The translations under genes were made by a program, and so were the position numbers. From CBDHFQ01 sp965262565 (GTDB lineage Bacteria > Bacteroidota > Bacteroidia > J057): a DNA stretch of 64,000 bases. The stretch's first letter is position 1; each line of letters begins with the position of its first letter. Where the stretch lies: assembly GCA_965262565.1 (NCBI GenBank), contig CBDHFQ010000017.1:186001-250000 (forward strand), in the 5' to 3' direction. Shown here in pieces: positions 33,148-42,789 of this stretch. The notes beneath the pieces were generated by a model that did not search any database, was not told the origin of the DNA, and was given only the letters and a program-made list of their open reading frames with translations.

Positions 33148-33690
33148 CTAATTTTCGGATAGCCTAATTGTTAATCCTGACGGCTCTAGTTTTGATTTAC
33201 TAATTTCCATCCATTTGACTACTCTTAAGGTGTACCATAAACGATCTTCATTCTCTACCAAAAATTCTTTTTTAAAATTTTTCATTAAATTATCTGCCCA
33301 ATCAAGAAATTCGTTGTTTTTTACAAATACCTTATTTTCATTATTGTAGAATTCCTTGATCAGATACATTCTTGATCTATTGAGTACGCTATGCTCTGTA
33401 TTAAAATTCCCTCTTGAAAACTCAATTACTGGACTTAACTTTTCGTTTACTAACCAATACTCTTGCTTTCTTATATAATCCAATTTAATTGCTTCTACAC
33501 TATTACTTGGAACAATAAAAATCTTATCGAATTCGCCTTCTACTTTAGGAAATCTTATAGTACTAGTAGTAATATTTTCACTATCCTTAGTAGGTTGTAA
33601 AATAAACTTCACTTCTTGATTCAGTAGAAATTCTTCAATCTCAACCAAATCTTCGGGTAACATAAAAAAGTTAAGTTGTCTGGATTTCAT
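33148..33690 (-). CDS. Candidate immunity protein C
   Basis: 180 residues from the ATG at 33690 (MKSRQLNFFMLPEDLVEIEEF), 4 bases after the stop of Rhs tip C; an ATG at 33741 inside the toxin gene is less likely. Features are a short alpha/beta start with PEDLVEIEEFLLNQEVKFI and a Trp/Tyr-rich core. No signal peptide, so it acts in the cytoplasm. Position directly after a toxin tip is the evidence for immunity; no family is recognised with certainty. Confidence 0.7.
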   Translation of the reverse strand: MKSRQLNFFMLPEDLVEIEEFLLNQEVKFILQPTKDSENITTSTIRFPKVEGEFDKIFIVPSNSVEAIKLDYIRKQEYWLVNEKLSPVIEFSRGNFNTEHSVLNRSRMYLIKEFYNNENKVFVKNNEFLDWADNLMKNFKKEFLVENEDRLWYTLRVVKWMEISKSKLEPSGLTIRLSEN

Positions 33691-33694
33691 TGTT

Positions 33695-34470
33695 TTAGTT
33701 ATATGGTACAAATTTGGGGCGTTCGCCAGTTGCTTTTTCAATATCTTTTAATGCTTTTCTTTCTCTAGCAACTGGTACCTTACCTTTCTTAGTTTGTTTT
33801 CCTACTTGTACTCTTTCAACTTTACCAGTTTTTGGATCTTTCCCAGTTAAATCGACAAATCTTTTTGATTTTTCTCCTTCTGGCGTCCTTATCATTTCTT
33901 CTCGCTGGGTTTCTAAGCCTCTATCCTTCATCTCAGCCTCTAGTTCATCTATTGTCTTTTGATGTTCTAAACCACCATTCTTTCCATATGGATTAGGAAC
34001 TGAGCTTACCTCAAAAGGCTTTAAAATATCTGCTTGGGTAGCATCAGGAACCGCTTCAGGAACAGGTACCTCAAATTCAGAAGATACTCCTTCAGGAGTA
34101 GTTTCAGCTAAGGTACTCTCAGGTGAAACTGGAGCTGTTTCTGTAGGAGTAGGTATCGTTAATCCACCATCGGTAATGATGGGGGGAGCCGGAATAGTAA
34201 TAGGCGCTGGAAGAGAAATACCTGGCCTAGCGATCATTGAAGCTGATTCAAGAGGAACAGATATCGTAGGTCTAAGCATCGTAGCACCACCCGAAAAAAA
34301 CATCTGTAATCCCCAGAGATCAATATGAGCTATCGGTTCATTTTCTGCATAATTATAAGGAGTAACCCAGTTAAAGTCTTCTGCGATAGGGTCTAACGCC
34401 TGTAAATCTTCCGATGGCAGGGATCATAGAATCTAGCGCCATAATCGTAACACCCCAAATCCAATTCATC
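33695..34470 (-). pseudogene. Headless, frameshifted Rhs tip C with nuclease-like toxin domain
   Basis: It begins right after a TGA at 34471-34473 with DELDLGCYDYGARFYDP. An extra base near 34420-34422 and another near 34394 then break the frame; restoring them gives AIGRFTGVDPIAEDFNWVTP and YNYAENEPIAHIDLWGLQ, a good Rhs core end. From 34303 (MFFSGGATMLRP) the frame is intact for 202 residues: a Pro/Thr-rich linker, then RFVDLTGKDPKTGKVERVQV, PVARERKALKDI and FVPYN, the ending of a widespread Rhs nuclease-type tip. The toxin part is whole but cut off from its core fragment by the frameshifts. Candidate immunity gene C follows by 4 bases. Confidence 0.78.
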
Positions 34471-34473
34471 TCA

Positions 34474-34715
34474 TAACTCCTTCTATTACCTCAATACCCC
34501 TCAGTAGACTTACCAGCTACCAGCTTGTTCCATTCCCACCAAAAGAACACATTCATATATCAAGCTTACCAAAGAACCTTACACCTCTAACCATTAATTC
34601 TCCTTAATTCCACGCTCCCTAACACTTATCTCAAGCTCCCCTTTTAATAATATCCCAACGAAGCCTATGAATGCTTGGATTCGTCAAGAAAGTAAAAGAT
34701 CAAATAAGACTGAGG
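34474..34715. other. Intergenic stretch at the right edge of the Rhs region
   Basis: About 240 bases before the end of the trehalase gene. No further Rhs sequence, repeat copy or gene is recognised. Confidence 0.5.
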
Positions 34716-36314
34716 TTATTGTTGGGACCGCTTTTCTTTCATCAATGCCATTAATACGCCATTCGTCCATCCAAAACCATCCTGATTGGGATATTCTCCA
34801 CCACCTGCCAACAATGTCGTATCTTCCACATTGTATTTTTCGAGCAACCTGCCCGTATCTTCAAACACCTTAACATTCAACCTAATCCATCGATCTCGAA
34901 TGTTGTCCGCCAAATCATCAAATCCATAGTTCCTCAATCCTCGAATACAAATCCATTGAAGGGGCGCCCATCCATTAGGCGCATCCCATTGTTGCCCATT
35001 ATTCACAAGCGTCGTCACCACTCCCCCATCTCTTAAAAAATGTTCCTCCACATAAGCGGCCACACCCGCAGCTTGTTCCGGTTGGGCGATGCCAAAATAC
35101 AATGGAAAAGCCATCGCCAAAGTAGGAATCCCAGTAGTTGTTTGATCTTTCCAGTGATAATCAGCAAAAATCCCCAACTCTTCATTCCATAAATACTTGA
35201 TCATCGCACTCTTCCTATTAGCGGCCCTCAAAGCAAATAAATTTCCCTGAGTAGAATCTTTTTGAATTAAATATGCTTTGGAAATGGTTTCCTCCAGGCT
35301 ATATAAAAGAGAATTTAAGTCCGTAGGAATCAACGCTGTCGTTCGAATCGTTCCCAACTCCTGAGGATCTTCACACCATCGACTACTAAAATCCCAGCCA
35401 GATTCACAAGCTGACCTCAGATTCGAATACAATGCACTGGCGGGTCTATCCGTTTCTCCAGCTAGTTCTATATCTTCTTTGAATGCTTCTGGCCTGGGTA
35501 AAGGCTGCTGATCAAAATAGCGATTAAGAATTTCCTTATCGAGAAGCTTTACGACATGCAGAGAATCCTGTCGTTCCCCTTCCATGTCGCTCCCATTCAT
35601 CCAAAAAGCGTATTCCTTCTCCATCGCAGGCAGAAATTCTACCAACACCTGTTCCCCCTCAATAGATGCGAGAATTCTCACCATACTACTAAAAAAAGGG
35701 GGTTGGGATCTGCTCAAATAATAGGTACGATTACCATTGGGAACGAATCCAATCGAATCAATCAGAAATGCAAAGTTTTCTATCATATTTCTGATCATGG
35801 GTTGAGCCGATGTTGATTGTTTGAGTCCCAACATCGTAAAGTAACTGTCCCAATAATAAATTTCACTAAACCTTCCTCCCGGCACTATATAAGGCTCAGG
35901 TAACAGAATCCTTGAAGTGTAAGCTTGGGTGGCTTGTTTATCCCTACTTAACACTGGCCAAAGCCGTTCAATATGAGCCAACACATCCATACTGGTATCT
36001 GTAGAAAAATTCGTCTGAGGAATTTCCGGCAAAGTGAAATTTTCCATAACAAAGTTCTCTAAACTACTCTCCTGAGAATTGAAGCTTTGGAAAGCGTTAA
36101 CAATAGAGGCGGGATCTGTCTTGGGATAACAATCTGGAAAGGTTTTTGAATCTAGGAATACGGCTGCTAATTGGACGGAATCAAACAAAGGACCATAAAC
36201 ATTAACAGGATCTATTAATTGTACACTGGGCTTTTTAATGATGGTCGGTGCTTGCCGACATCCTATTACCCCTACCCATGCCAAGCCTATGATGGCTATA
36301 AAGAAACGCTTCAT
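34716..36314 (-). CDS. Alpha,alpha-trehalase (GH37), lipoprotein
   Basis: 532 residues. Lipoprotein signal with lipobox VIGC (residues 16-19). Both trehalase signatures are present: PGGRFSEIYYWDSYF (residues 145-159) and QWDAPNGWAPLQW in the last quarter, with a glycine-rich GGGGEYP-like loop near the end (LAGGGEYPNQDGFGWTNGV). It splits trehalose into two glucose units outside the inner membrane. Single gene; its C-terminus lies next to the Rhs region. Confidence 0.94.
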   Translation of the reverse strand: MKRFFIAIIGLAWVGVIGCRQAPTIIKKPSVQLIDPVNVYGPLFDSVQLAAVFLDSKTFPDCYPKTDPASIVNAFQSFNSQESSLENFVMENFTLPEIPQTNFSTDTSMDVLAHIERLWPVLSRDKQATQAYTSRILLPEPYIVPGGRFSEIYYWDSYFTMLGLKQSTSAQPMIRNMIENFAFLIDSIGFVPNGNRTYYLSRSQPPFFSSMVRILASIEGEQVLVEFLPAMEKEYAFWMNGSDMEGERQDSLHVVKLLDKEILNRYFDQQPLPRPEAFKEDIELAGETDRPASALYSNLRSACESGWDFSSRWCEDPQELGTIRTTALIPTDLNSLLYSLEETISKAYLIQKDSTQGNLFALRAANRKSAMIKYLWNEELGIFADYHWKDQTTTGIPTLAMAFPLYFGIAQPEQAAGVAAYVEEHFLRDGGVVTTLVNNGQQWDAPNGWAPLQWICIRGLRNYGFDDLADNIRDRWIRLNVKVFEDTGRLLEKYNVEDTTLLAGGGEYPNQDGFGWTNGVLMALMKEKRSQQ

Positions 36315-36375
36315 AAAAAAAATAATTTACCCTTTTATAAATAGTGAGGGAATATGCATAATTAGAAGATAAGAT

Positions 36376-36410
36376 AAAAAAATCAGGTTGCTCGTATTGA
36401 ACAACCTGAT
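36376..36410 (-). terminator. Terminator of the triple 5'-nucleotidase gene
   Basis: 12-bp stem (one G-U) formed by 36382-36393 and 36399-36410 with a 5-base loop; on the minus strand it is followed by a run of T (36376-36382). Confidence 0.82.
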
Positions 36411-36448
36411 AAAATATATGACGTCCTGTAAATAACTTTACAGAAATA

Positions 36449-39400
36449 TTATTCATTCACAATACTAATTCGCTTGGCAGAGACAAATTGGTCTGCTTGT
36501 AGCCTTAAAATATAAGTGCCAGTAGCAAATTCTTTTCCTTTGGCTCCTTTCAAGTTCCATTGTATGCTATGTTTACCTGCAGGCATTGGATCTTTGATGA
36601 TCGTTGCTACTTCAGCTCCAAGCATATTGTATACTGATAAAGTAACTTCTGCGCGATCCGGTAATTCAAAGCTCAGCGTAAGTTGCTCATTAGCGGGAAC
36701 GGGAAATGCCTGAAAATCTAATTCGACCGCATTTTCAATAAAGTCTTCAATTGCAGTAACAACAGAATCAATCGTAATTCTGGCTTCTCCTCCTACTGGA
36801 TAATCACCAGACGTTACTGTTCTGTTATCTATTCCATTAATTAAATAGTTGAATAAGGCTTGCTGATAAGATACTCCCAAAATAGTAAATGGAGCATCTC
36901 TAAATGGATATTGATCTCCACCTCTGGCTAAAAAGTCAACGGTAGAAATGTTAACTGAAGGAGCACCATTTACGACCAGCCCATTTTCCACTATAGCAGT
37001 CCCATCATCTAATAAGATGCTTATGACTCTACTACCTTCCTGTAATACATTTCCATCGTCATCCACTAATTGGCGCTGAGCGGCAGGATCATACACGATA
37101 TCAAAACCGGCAACTTGTGGAAATCTTCCTGTTCCGCTGGATGTATCTACTCTGGAAACAGCATTCTCCATGATTTCTTTAAATTGTTGGGGAGAGATTT
37201 CTCGAACAATAGTAATGAAATTTGAAAATGGGAGAATTTCGAATGTCTGGAATTCTGTCATATCGGAATTAGCAGGAATGATGTTATCGTTTCTGATGCC
37301 TCCTCCATTACCAATCGCTACCGTAGCTGTATCAGAATTGAAATCTGCGGCTAATTGGTTAGCCTGCCATAAAAAAGCATCAGCAATCAAATTCCCTAAA
37401 TTAGTTTCTCGAGAGCGTATCTCAGAACGCAGACCATTTAAATCTACTTCGGTTCTTGAAATAACATTCGCAATCAAAGAATCTACAGAAATACGCACAG
37501 AGTCCACCACATTTGTCTGAACAGCATCATCTGGTGCTACTCCATCAGGTGCTACCCCACTTACTCTTACAGGACCACTCTCTGGACTGAACCCTAATAC
37601 ATTTCCTGCTTGATCAAATCTTACGATCAATCTACCTACATATTCATAATCTCCCGAAGTAGTAACTACTGAAACATTTCTGCCATCAGCGTCCTGAACT
37701 ACCAATGGGTAAGGCCCTGTAGCAGAATCGCCAGGTAATAGTAGATCATCAGAATTTGCCAGTAACTCAGATCCCCCTCCAGCAATAGCTACATCGACTC
37801 CACTTAATGTTCTGATCAATGCAGTGTCCTCTCCTATTCCCTGTAAATGGCTAATCAGAATAATTTTATCCACTCCTAAACCAAGTAAACTATCGATTTC
37901 AGCCTGTACCAGGAGTTGAACATCAGGATTTACGGTAACACCCCCAGGGGTAGAAATAGAAGCAAGATTAGGCGTAGTAGCTCCGATCACCCCTACAGAA
38001 TCCCCACTTTCTACTGTTACGATAACACTGGAAGCTATGCGACCATTATCTACTAAAGCTTGTAGACTAGGCTCTCCTGTGAAATTGAGATTCGCTGATA
38101 AAAACGAAGGTTGAGAAACGGATACATCTCCTATAAATCTGGCTAATAATTCAGGACCAAAGTCAAATTCGTGATTCCCAATAGCTAATGCATCATATCC
38201 TATACTATCTACAATAACAGCATCATAAATCGGTAAACCTGCTGCTCGATTCAGACTTGCATTAAACTCAGGTCCTGCCAGGAAGTTATCCCCTGAGGAA
38301 AGGGTCATAGTAGAAGAAGTATCATCAGAAGCGATGCGACGAAGCGAATCTAATACAGCCACAAATCTGGCAGCTCCCCCAAAGTCTTCTGAATCACTTG
38401 AATTGATAATCTGAGACTCAGCATCATTGTTATGGAAAATGGTCAAAGTAAGCGCAGTATTATCATCTTCAATGATTCTTCCCTCACCTCCTTCAGGATA
38501 ATCTTCGGAGGTAACTATTCCATTCAATCCGTTAATGATATAATTAAATAATGCCTGTTGGTAAGTGGTCCCCAGCAACGTAAATGAAGCATCTCCGAAT
38601 GGATATTGATCGCCACCTCTGGCAAGGAAATCTACTGTAGCTACATTTACATTTGGTGCTCCCTGAACTACTAATCCCTCCTCCACAATAGGAGTTCCAT
38701 CTTCCAGGGTAATAGAAATAATGCGATTCCCTTCTTTGAGAATGTTCCCTTCTTCATCTATTTCGATAGGATTGTTCAAAGAAGTATATACTACCTCAAA
38801 TCCTGCTATTTGCCCAAATCTTCCCGTGCCATCTGTTCCATCCACCCGAGATACTGCATTTTCCATTAACTGCTTGAATTGCGCAGGGCTCAGTTCTTCT
38901 ACTACTGTAATAAAGTTAGGGAAAGGTAATATGTCGAAAGTCAATAATTCTGTGATATTGGTATCGGCGGGGATAATATTATCATTTCTGATTCCTCCTC
39001 CATTTCCGATAGCCACATCAGCAGAATCGGTCCCAAATTCAGCTGCTAATTGATTCGCTTGCCATAGGAAAGCATCAGCAATCATATTCCCAAGATTGGT
39101 TTCTACAAACCTGATACTGCTTCGCTGCCCATCCAGTGCTACTTCAGTGGTACCAATAATATTTTGCGCTAAATCATCCACAAAGGCCGATACTGAATCG
39201 ATCACATTTGATTGAAGTCCCGGATCAGGCGCTACAGCATCTTCCCCTGTTCCACTCACTCTGACAGGGCCACTAGAAGGATCTGGTCCTACAACATTTC
39301 CCTGTTCATCAAAGAATAAGACTAATTTTCCTACATATCCATAAGATCCAGCAGTAGTAACTATATATACCGGATCTCCATTAGCATCAGGTACAATACG

Positions 39401-42400
39401 CGGATAAGGTCCCACCGCAGTATCTCCAGGAAGTAATAGATCATCAGGATTAGCTAATAATTCATCTCCTCCACCAGCAATAGCCACATCTACTCCTGTA
39501 AGATTGCTAACAAGCGCCGTATCCTCTCCAATTCCCTGTAAGTGGCTAATAAGAATAATTTTATCAACTCCTAAAGTAATTAATGAATCAACCTCAGCCT
39601 GTACAATAGAAGCTACATCCTGAAGAACTATGATATCTCCTGGACTGGAAATGAACGGTAGGTTGGGCGTAGTAGCTCCAATAATCCCAATATCCATTCC
39701 TCCTTTGTTCACTATGGCACTAGCGGCAATTCTACCATCTGTAACTAAGCTATCTAACCTGGGTTCAGGACTAACATCAAGATTAGCGCTTAAATAAACA
39801 GGTTGAGTTACTGACACATCATTGATAAAATCTGCCAGAATATCAGGACCAAAGTCCAAATCATGATTTCCTATTGCCAATGCATCATATCCTAAACTAT
39901 CGATCACTACTGCATCATAGAATGGTAATCCTTCGGCTCTTCTAAGGCTGGCATTAAACTCAGGTCCAGGAAGGAAATTATCTCCCGAAGATAGCGTAAC
40001 GGTCCCAGCATTTTCTACATCTGCTTCTGCTCTTAAAGAATCTAATACAGTTTTAAAACGTGCAGCACCTCCAAAATCCGGTTCTCCACTAGCACTGATC
40101 AGTTGAGATTCTCCGTCATTATTGTGTAAAATGGTCAGTTGGAAAAAAGCCGTATTATCTCCCTCTACGATCCTGCCTTCACCTCCTTCAGGATAATCTT
40201 CTGCTGTAACCACTCCACCCAATTCCTGAGTAATGAAATTGAATAAGGCTTGCTGGTAAGAAGCTCCGAGAATCGTAAAATTCGCCGTATCTAGCGGATA
40301 TTGATCCCCTCCTCCTGCTAAAAAGTCTACCGTAGCTATATTCACATTAGGTGCTCCTTCTGATACTTGCCCATCTTCTACAATAGGTGTCCCATCACTC
40401 AAGGTAATTGTTCTTACTCTGGATCCTCTTTGGGAAACAACTCCATTTTCATCTGCCTGTCTGGCTGGAGCGAAAATATTATACTCCATATTAAACCCGG
40501 CGATCTGAGCAAATCTTCCCGTTCCATCCGTACCATCTACTCTGGAAACTGCATTTTCCATAATCTCTTTGAACTGAACTGGACTAATGTCCTCCACTAT
40601 TGTCATGAAATTGGGGAAAGGAAGGATATCAAAAGTAAGTAACTCCGTTAGATTGGTATCTGCGGGAATGAGATTGTCATTTCTGATCCCTCCTCCATTC
40701 GCCAAAGCTACTGTTGCTTGCGGTGCGTCAAAATTGGCTGCCAACTGATTAGACTGCCATAAAAAGGCATCAGCAATGAGATTTCCTAAATTTGTTTCAA
40801 CAAAGCGGATGCTATCTCTTCTACCTTCTAAACTTACTTCCGTAGTACCAATCACATTATTTGCCAGATCATCCAGTTCAGCTACAATAGAATCTACTAC
40901 GCTCGATTGTAAACCAGGATCTCCTGCTACTCCATCAGGTGCTACCCCACTAACTCTTACCGGACCACTTTCAGTTCCAATACTGACTACCGTTCCTTCT
41001 TCATCAAATTCCACAATCAGTCTTCCTACATATCCGTAACTTCCAGAGGTAGTAACTACATATACATCATCTCCATTCGCATCAGGAACTACCAGAGGAT
41101 AAGGCCCCTGAATTTCATCGCCAGGAAGTAAAAGATCTCCTTCATTTGCCAGCAACTCATCTCCCCCTCCCGCTATGGCTATATCAATTCCCGTTAAACC
41201 TGCTAATAAAGAGGTATCCTCGCCTATTCCTTGTAAATGACTTATCAGAATTATCTTATTAACACTATCAGCAATAAGCGCATTGACCTCCGCCTGAACT
41301 AATTCGGCGACATTTTGAAGCACTTCTACATCGCCAGGAGTTGCGATGAAGGGCAGATTTGGGGTGGTAGCTCCAACGATTCCTATTTCTTCTCCGTCTT
41401 CTAAGGTAATAATGGTGCTAGGAACGATTCTGCCTTCATCAACTAATGCTTGTAACAAAGGCTCATCAGAGAAGGTTAAATTGGCCGACACAAAAGGGGG
41501 AGAAGATACTGATATCTCAGAAATATATCTGGCCAGGATTTCGGGCCCAAAATCAAAATCGTGATTTCCTATGGCTAAGGCGTCATAATTGAGGCTATCA
41601 GCCACGATCGCGTCATAAAGAGGTAATCCTGGTGCGCGATTTAAACTCGCATTAAATTCAGGTCCCGCCAGAAAATTATCTCCAGAAGATAAGGTGATAA
41701 CACCTTCGTTTTCTCCTTGCCCAGCAGCCCTGAGAGAGTCCACTAATGCCTTAAACCTCGCCACTCCCCCAAAATCGGGCTCTCCACTGGTACTTACTAT
41801 TTGAGACTCACCATCATTATTATGTAAAATAGTTAGTGTGTAATCTGTGGGCAACACATCGAGGATAATATCAGTTGCATCAATAGGGGTTAACTGAAAA
41901 TTAGTTTGACCGTTAATTTCAAAAACGCCTAAAATACCCTCAAAAGTGAAGGATCTTTCTGGAATAGGCAAACCATCAATATCTGTATCATCAGCTGCAG
42001 GTGTTCTTAAAGATATACTATTAGCTGGTCCGAAAAGCGTGTAGGTAAAACTGGGATCCCATGTTCCCTGTGCACTTGTGGATAAATCTTCTATTCGAAT
42101 TATTTCACTTTCAAATGACTCACCATTAGCCAGAATGTCTGAAATTTCAATTGTTTGAGAGACGGGAAAGAAGGATGCAGAATCTGAAACAACGGAAAAA
42201 CTAACAGGTACGATTTCTTCAAGGCCATTAAATGTAGTTTTCTGTCCAGTAATAAGTATAGAATCTCCTCTCGAAATACCTTCTGATTCTACAGAATCTC
42301 TAAATTCGCCTGAGGTTTGAAAAATGGCTATACCTGCAGAAACATCTTGCACGTAAGCAAGGCGCCCTTTTGCTCTGGTTACTATTCCCGAAATGGTCAC

Positions 42401-42523
42401 TGTATCTCCATCTGCTGCCAGCCGGGCATTAGCAACGCTTATAGGTTGATCTTGAGCTTGAATAAGACCTAGACATGCCAAACTTGCTGCAAAAATGATA
42501 CAAAGCTTGAATATTTGCTTCAT
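36449..42523 (-). CDS. Exported triple-unit 5'-nucleotidase/metallophosphatase with T9SS sorting domain
   Basis: 2024 residues. A signal peptide (ends LGLIQAQD) is followed by an OB-fold-like region (residues about 25-225; DTVTISGIVTRAKGRLAYVQDV). Three tandem UshA-like units of about 560 residues follow, starting near 230, 795 and 1360. Each has TILHNNDGESQ (or TIFHNNDAESQ), LSSGDNF, GNHDFDFGP (NHDLDFGP, NHEFDFGP), ISHLQGIGEDT and, in its C-terminal half, ETNLGN[LM]IADAFLWQ and NGGGIRNDN. The last about 85 residues form a type A T9SS sorting domain (FPVPANEQLTLSFELP, GTYILRLQ). It would hydrolyse nucleotides at the cell surface. Triplication inside one chain is unusual. Confidence 0.93.
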   Translation of the reverse strand: MKQIFKLCIIFAASLACLGLIQAQDQPISVANARLAADGDTVTISGIVTRAKGRLAYVQDVSAGIAIFQTSGEFRDSVESEGISRGDSILITGQKTTFNGLEEIVPVSFSVVSDSASFFPVSQTIEISDILANGESFESEIIRIEDLSTSAQGTWDPSFTYTLFGPANSISLRTPAADDTDIDGLPIPERSFTFEGILGVFEINGQTNFQLTPIDATDIILDVLPTDYTLTILHNNDGESQIVSTSGEPDFGGVARFKALVDSLRAAGQGENEGVITLSSGDNFLAGPEFNASLNRAPGLPLYDAIVADSLNYDALAIGNHDFDFGPEILARYISEISVSSPPFVSANLTFSDEPLLQALVDEGRIVPSTIITLEDGEEIGIVGATTPNLPFIATPGDVEVLQNVAELVQAEVNALIADSVNKIILISHLQGIGEDTSLLAGLTGIDIAIAGGGDELLANEGDLLLPGDEIQGPYPLVVPDANGDDVYVVTTSGSYGYVGRLIVEFDEEGTVVSIGTESGPVRVSGVAPDGVAGDPGLQSSVVDSIVAELDDLANNVIGTTEVSLEGRRDSIRFVETNLGNLIADAFLWQSNQLAANFDAPQATVALANGGGIRNDNLIPADTNLTELLTFDILPFPNFMTIVEDISPVQFKEIMENAVSRVDGTDGTGRFAQIAGFNMEYNIFAPARQADENGVVSQRGSRVRTITLSDGTPIVEDGQVSEGAPNVNIATVDFLAGGGDQYPLDTANFTILGASYQQALFNFITQELGGVVTAEDYPEGGEGRIVEGDNTAFFQLTILHNNDGESQLISASGEPDFGGAARFKTVLDSLRAEADVENAGTVTLSSGDNFLPGPEFNASLRRAEGLPFYDAVVIDSLGYDALAIGNHDLDFGPDILADFINDVSVTQPVYLSANLDVSPEPRLDSLVTDGRIAASAIVNKGGMDIGIIGATTPNLPFISSPGDIIVLQDVASIVQAEVDSLITLGVDKIILISHLQGIGEDTALVSNLTGVDVAIAGGGDELLANPDDLLLPGDTAVGPYPRIVPDANGDPVYIVTTAGSYGYVGKLVLFFDEQGNVVGPDPSSGPVRVSGTGEDAVAPDPGLQSNVIDSVSAFVDDLAQNIIGTTEVALDGQRSSIRFVETNLGNMIADAFLWQANQLAAEFGTDSADVAIGNGGGIRNDNIIPADTNITELLTFDILPFPNFITVVEELSPAQFKQLMENAVSRVDGTDGTGRFGQIAGFEVVYTSLNNPIEIDEEGNILKEGNRIISITLEDGTPIVEEGLVVQGAPNVNVATVDFLARGGDQYPFGDASFTLLGTTYQQALFNYIINGLNGIVTSEDYPEGGEGRIIEDDNTALTLTIFHNNDAESQIINSSDSEDFGGAARFVAVLDSLRRIASDDTSSTMTLSSGDNFLAGPEFNASLNRAAGLPIYDAVIVDSIGYDALAIGNHEFDFGPELLARFIGDVSVSQPSFLSANLNFTGEPSLQALVDNGRIASSVIVTVESGDSVGVIGATTPNLASISTPGGVTVNPDVQLLVQAEIDSLLGLGVDKIILISHLQGIGEDTALIRTLSGVDVAIAGGGSELLANSDDLLLPGDSATGPYPLVVQDADGRNVSVVTTSGDYEYVGRLIVRFDQAGNVLGFSPESGPVRVSGVAPDGVAPDDAVQTNVVDSVRISVDSLIANVISRTEVDLNGLRSEIRSRETNLGNLIADAFLWQANQLAADFNSDTATVAIGNGGGIRNDNIIPANSDMTEFQTFEILPFSNFITIVREISPQQFKEIMENAVSRVDTSSGTGRFPQVAGFDIVYDPAAQRQLVDDDGNVLQEGSRVISILLDDGTAIVENGLVVNGAPSVNISTVDFLARGGDQYPFRDAPFTILGVSYQQALFNYLINGIDNRTVTSGDYPVGGEARITIDSVVTAIEDFIENAVELDFQAFPVPANEQLTLSFELPDRAEVTLSVYNMLGAEVATIIKDPMPAGKHSIQWNLKGAKGKEFATGTYILRLQADQFVSAKRISIVNE

Positions 42524-42789
42524 GAAATTAGATTGATTATGTTCATGTTAAAATAAACGAAAATCTAACACTTTTCATAAAATGAGAGATTTGATGAGCT
42601 GTTAACTTATTGTTAACTTTTTATACAACTGGTAATTTTCCCAAAGCTTTTCACCATTAAATCAGCTTTTTAAGATAAAGGGTATATCTACATGGAAGAA
42701 AATCCCTTCTTAAATACCTCCTATTTTTATAGAATCCTTACCTTTTTATATGTAGTATGTTTGACCTGGAAAGGGGAATAATTATACAC
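42524..42789. other. Intergenic stretch upstream of the nucleotidase gene
   Basis: About 265 AT-rich bases that should hold the promoter of the triple nucleotidase. No clear consensus box, hairpin or small gene was found. Confidence 0.4.

Noticed and set aside
36700..41880. Long direct repeats considered as a mobile or CRISPR feature
   Set aside because: They are the three coding units of one protein in one frame.
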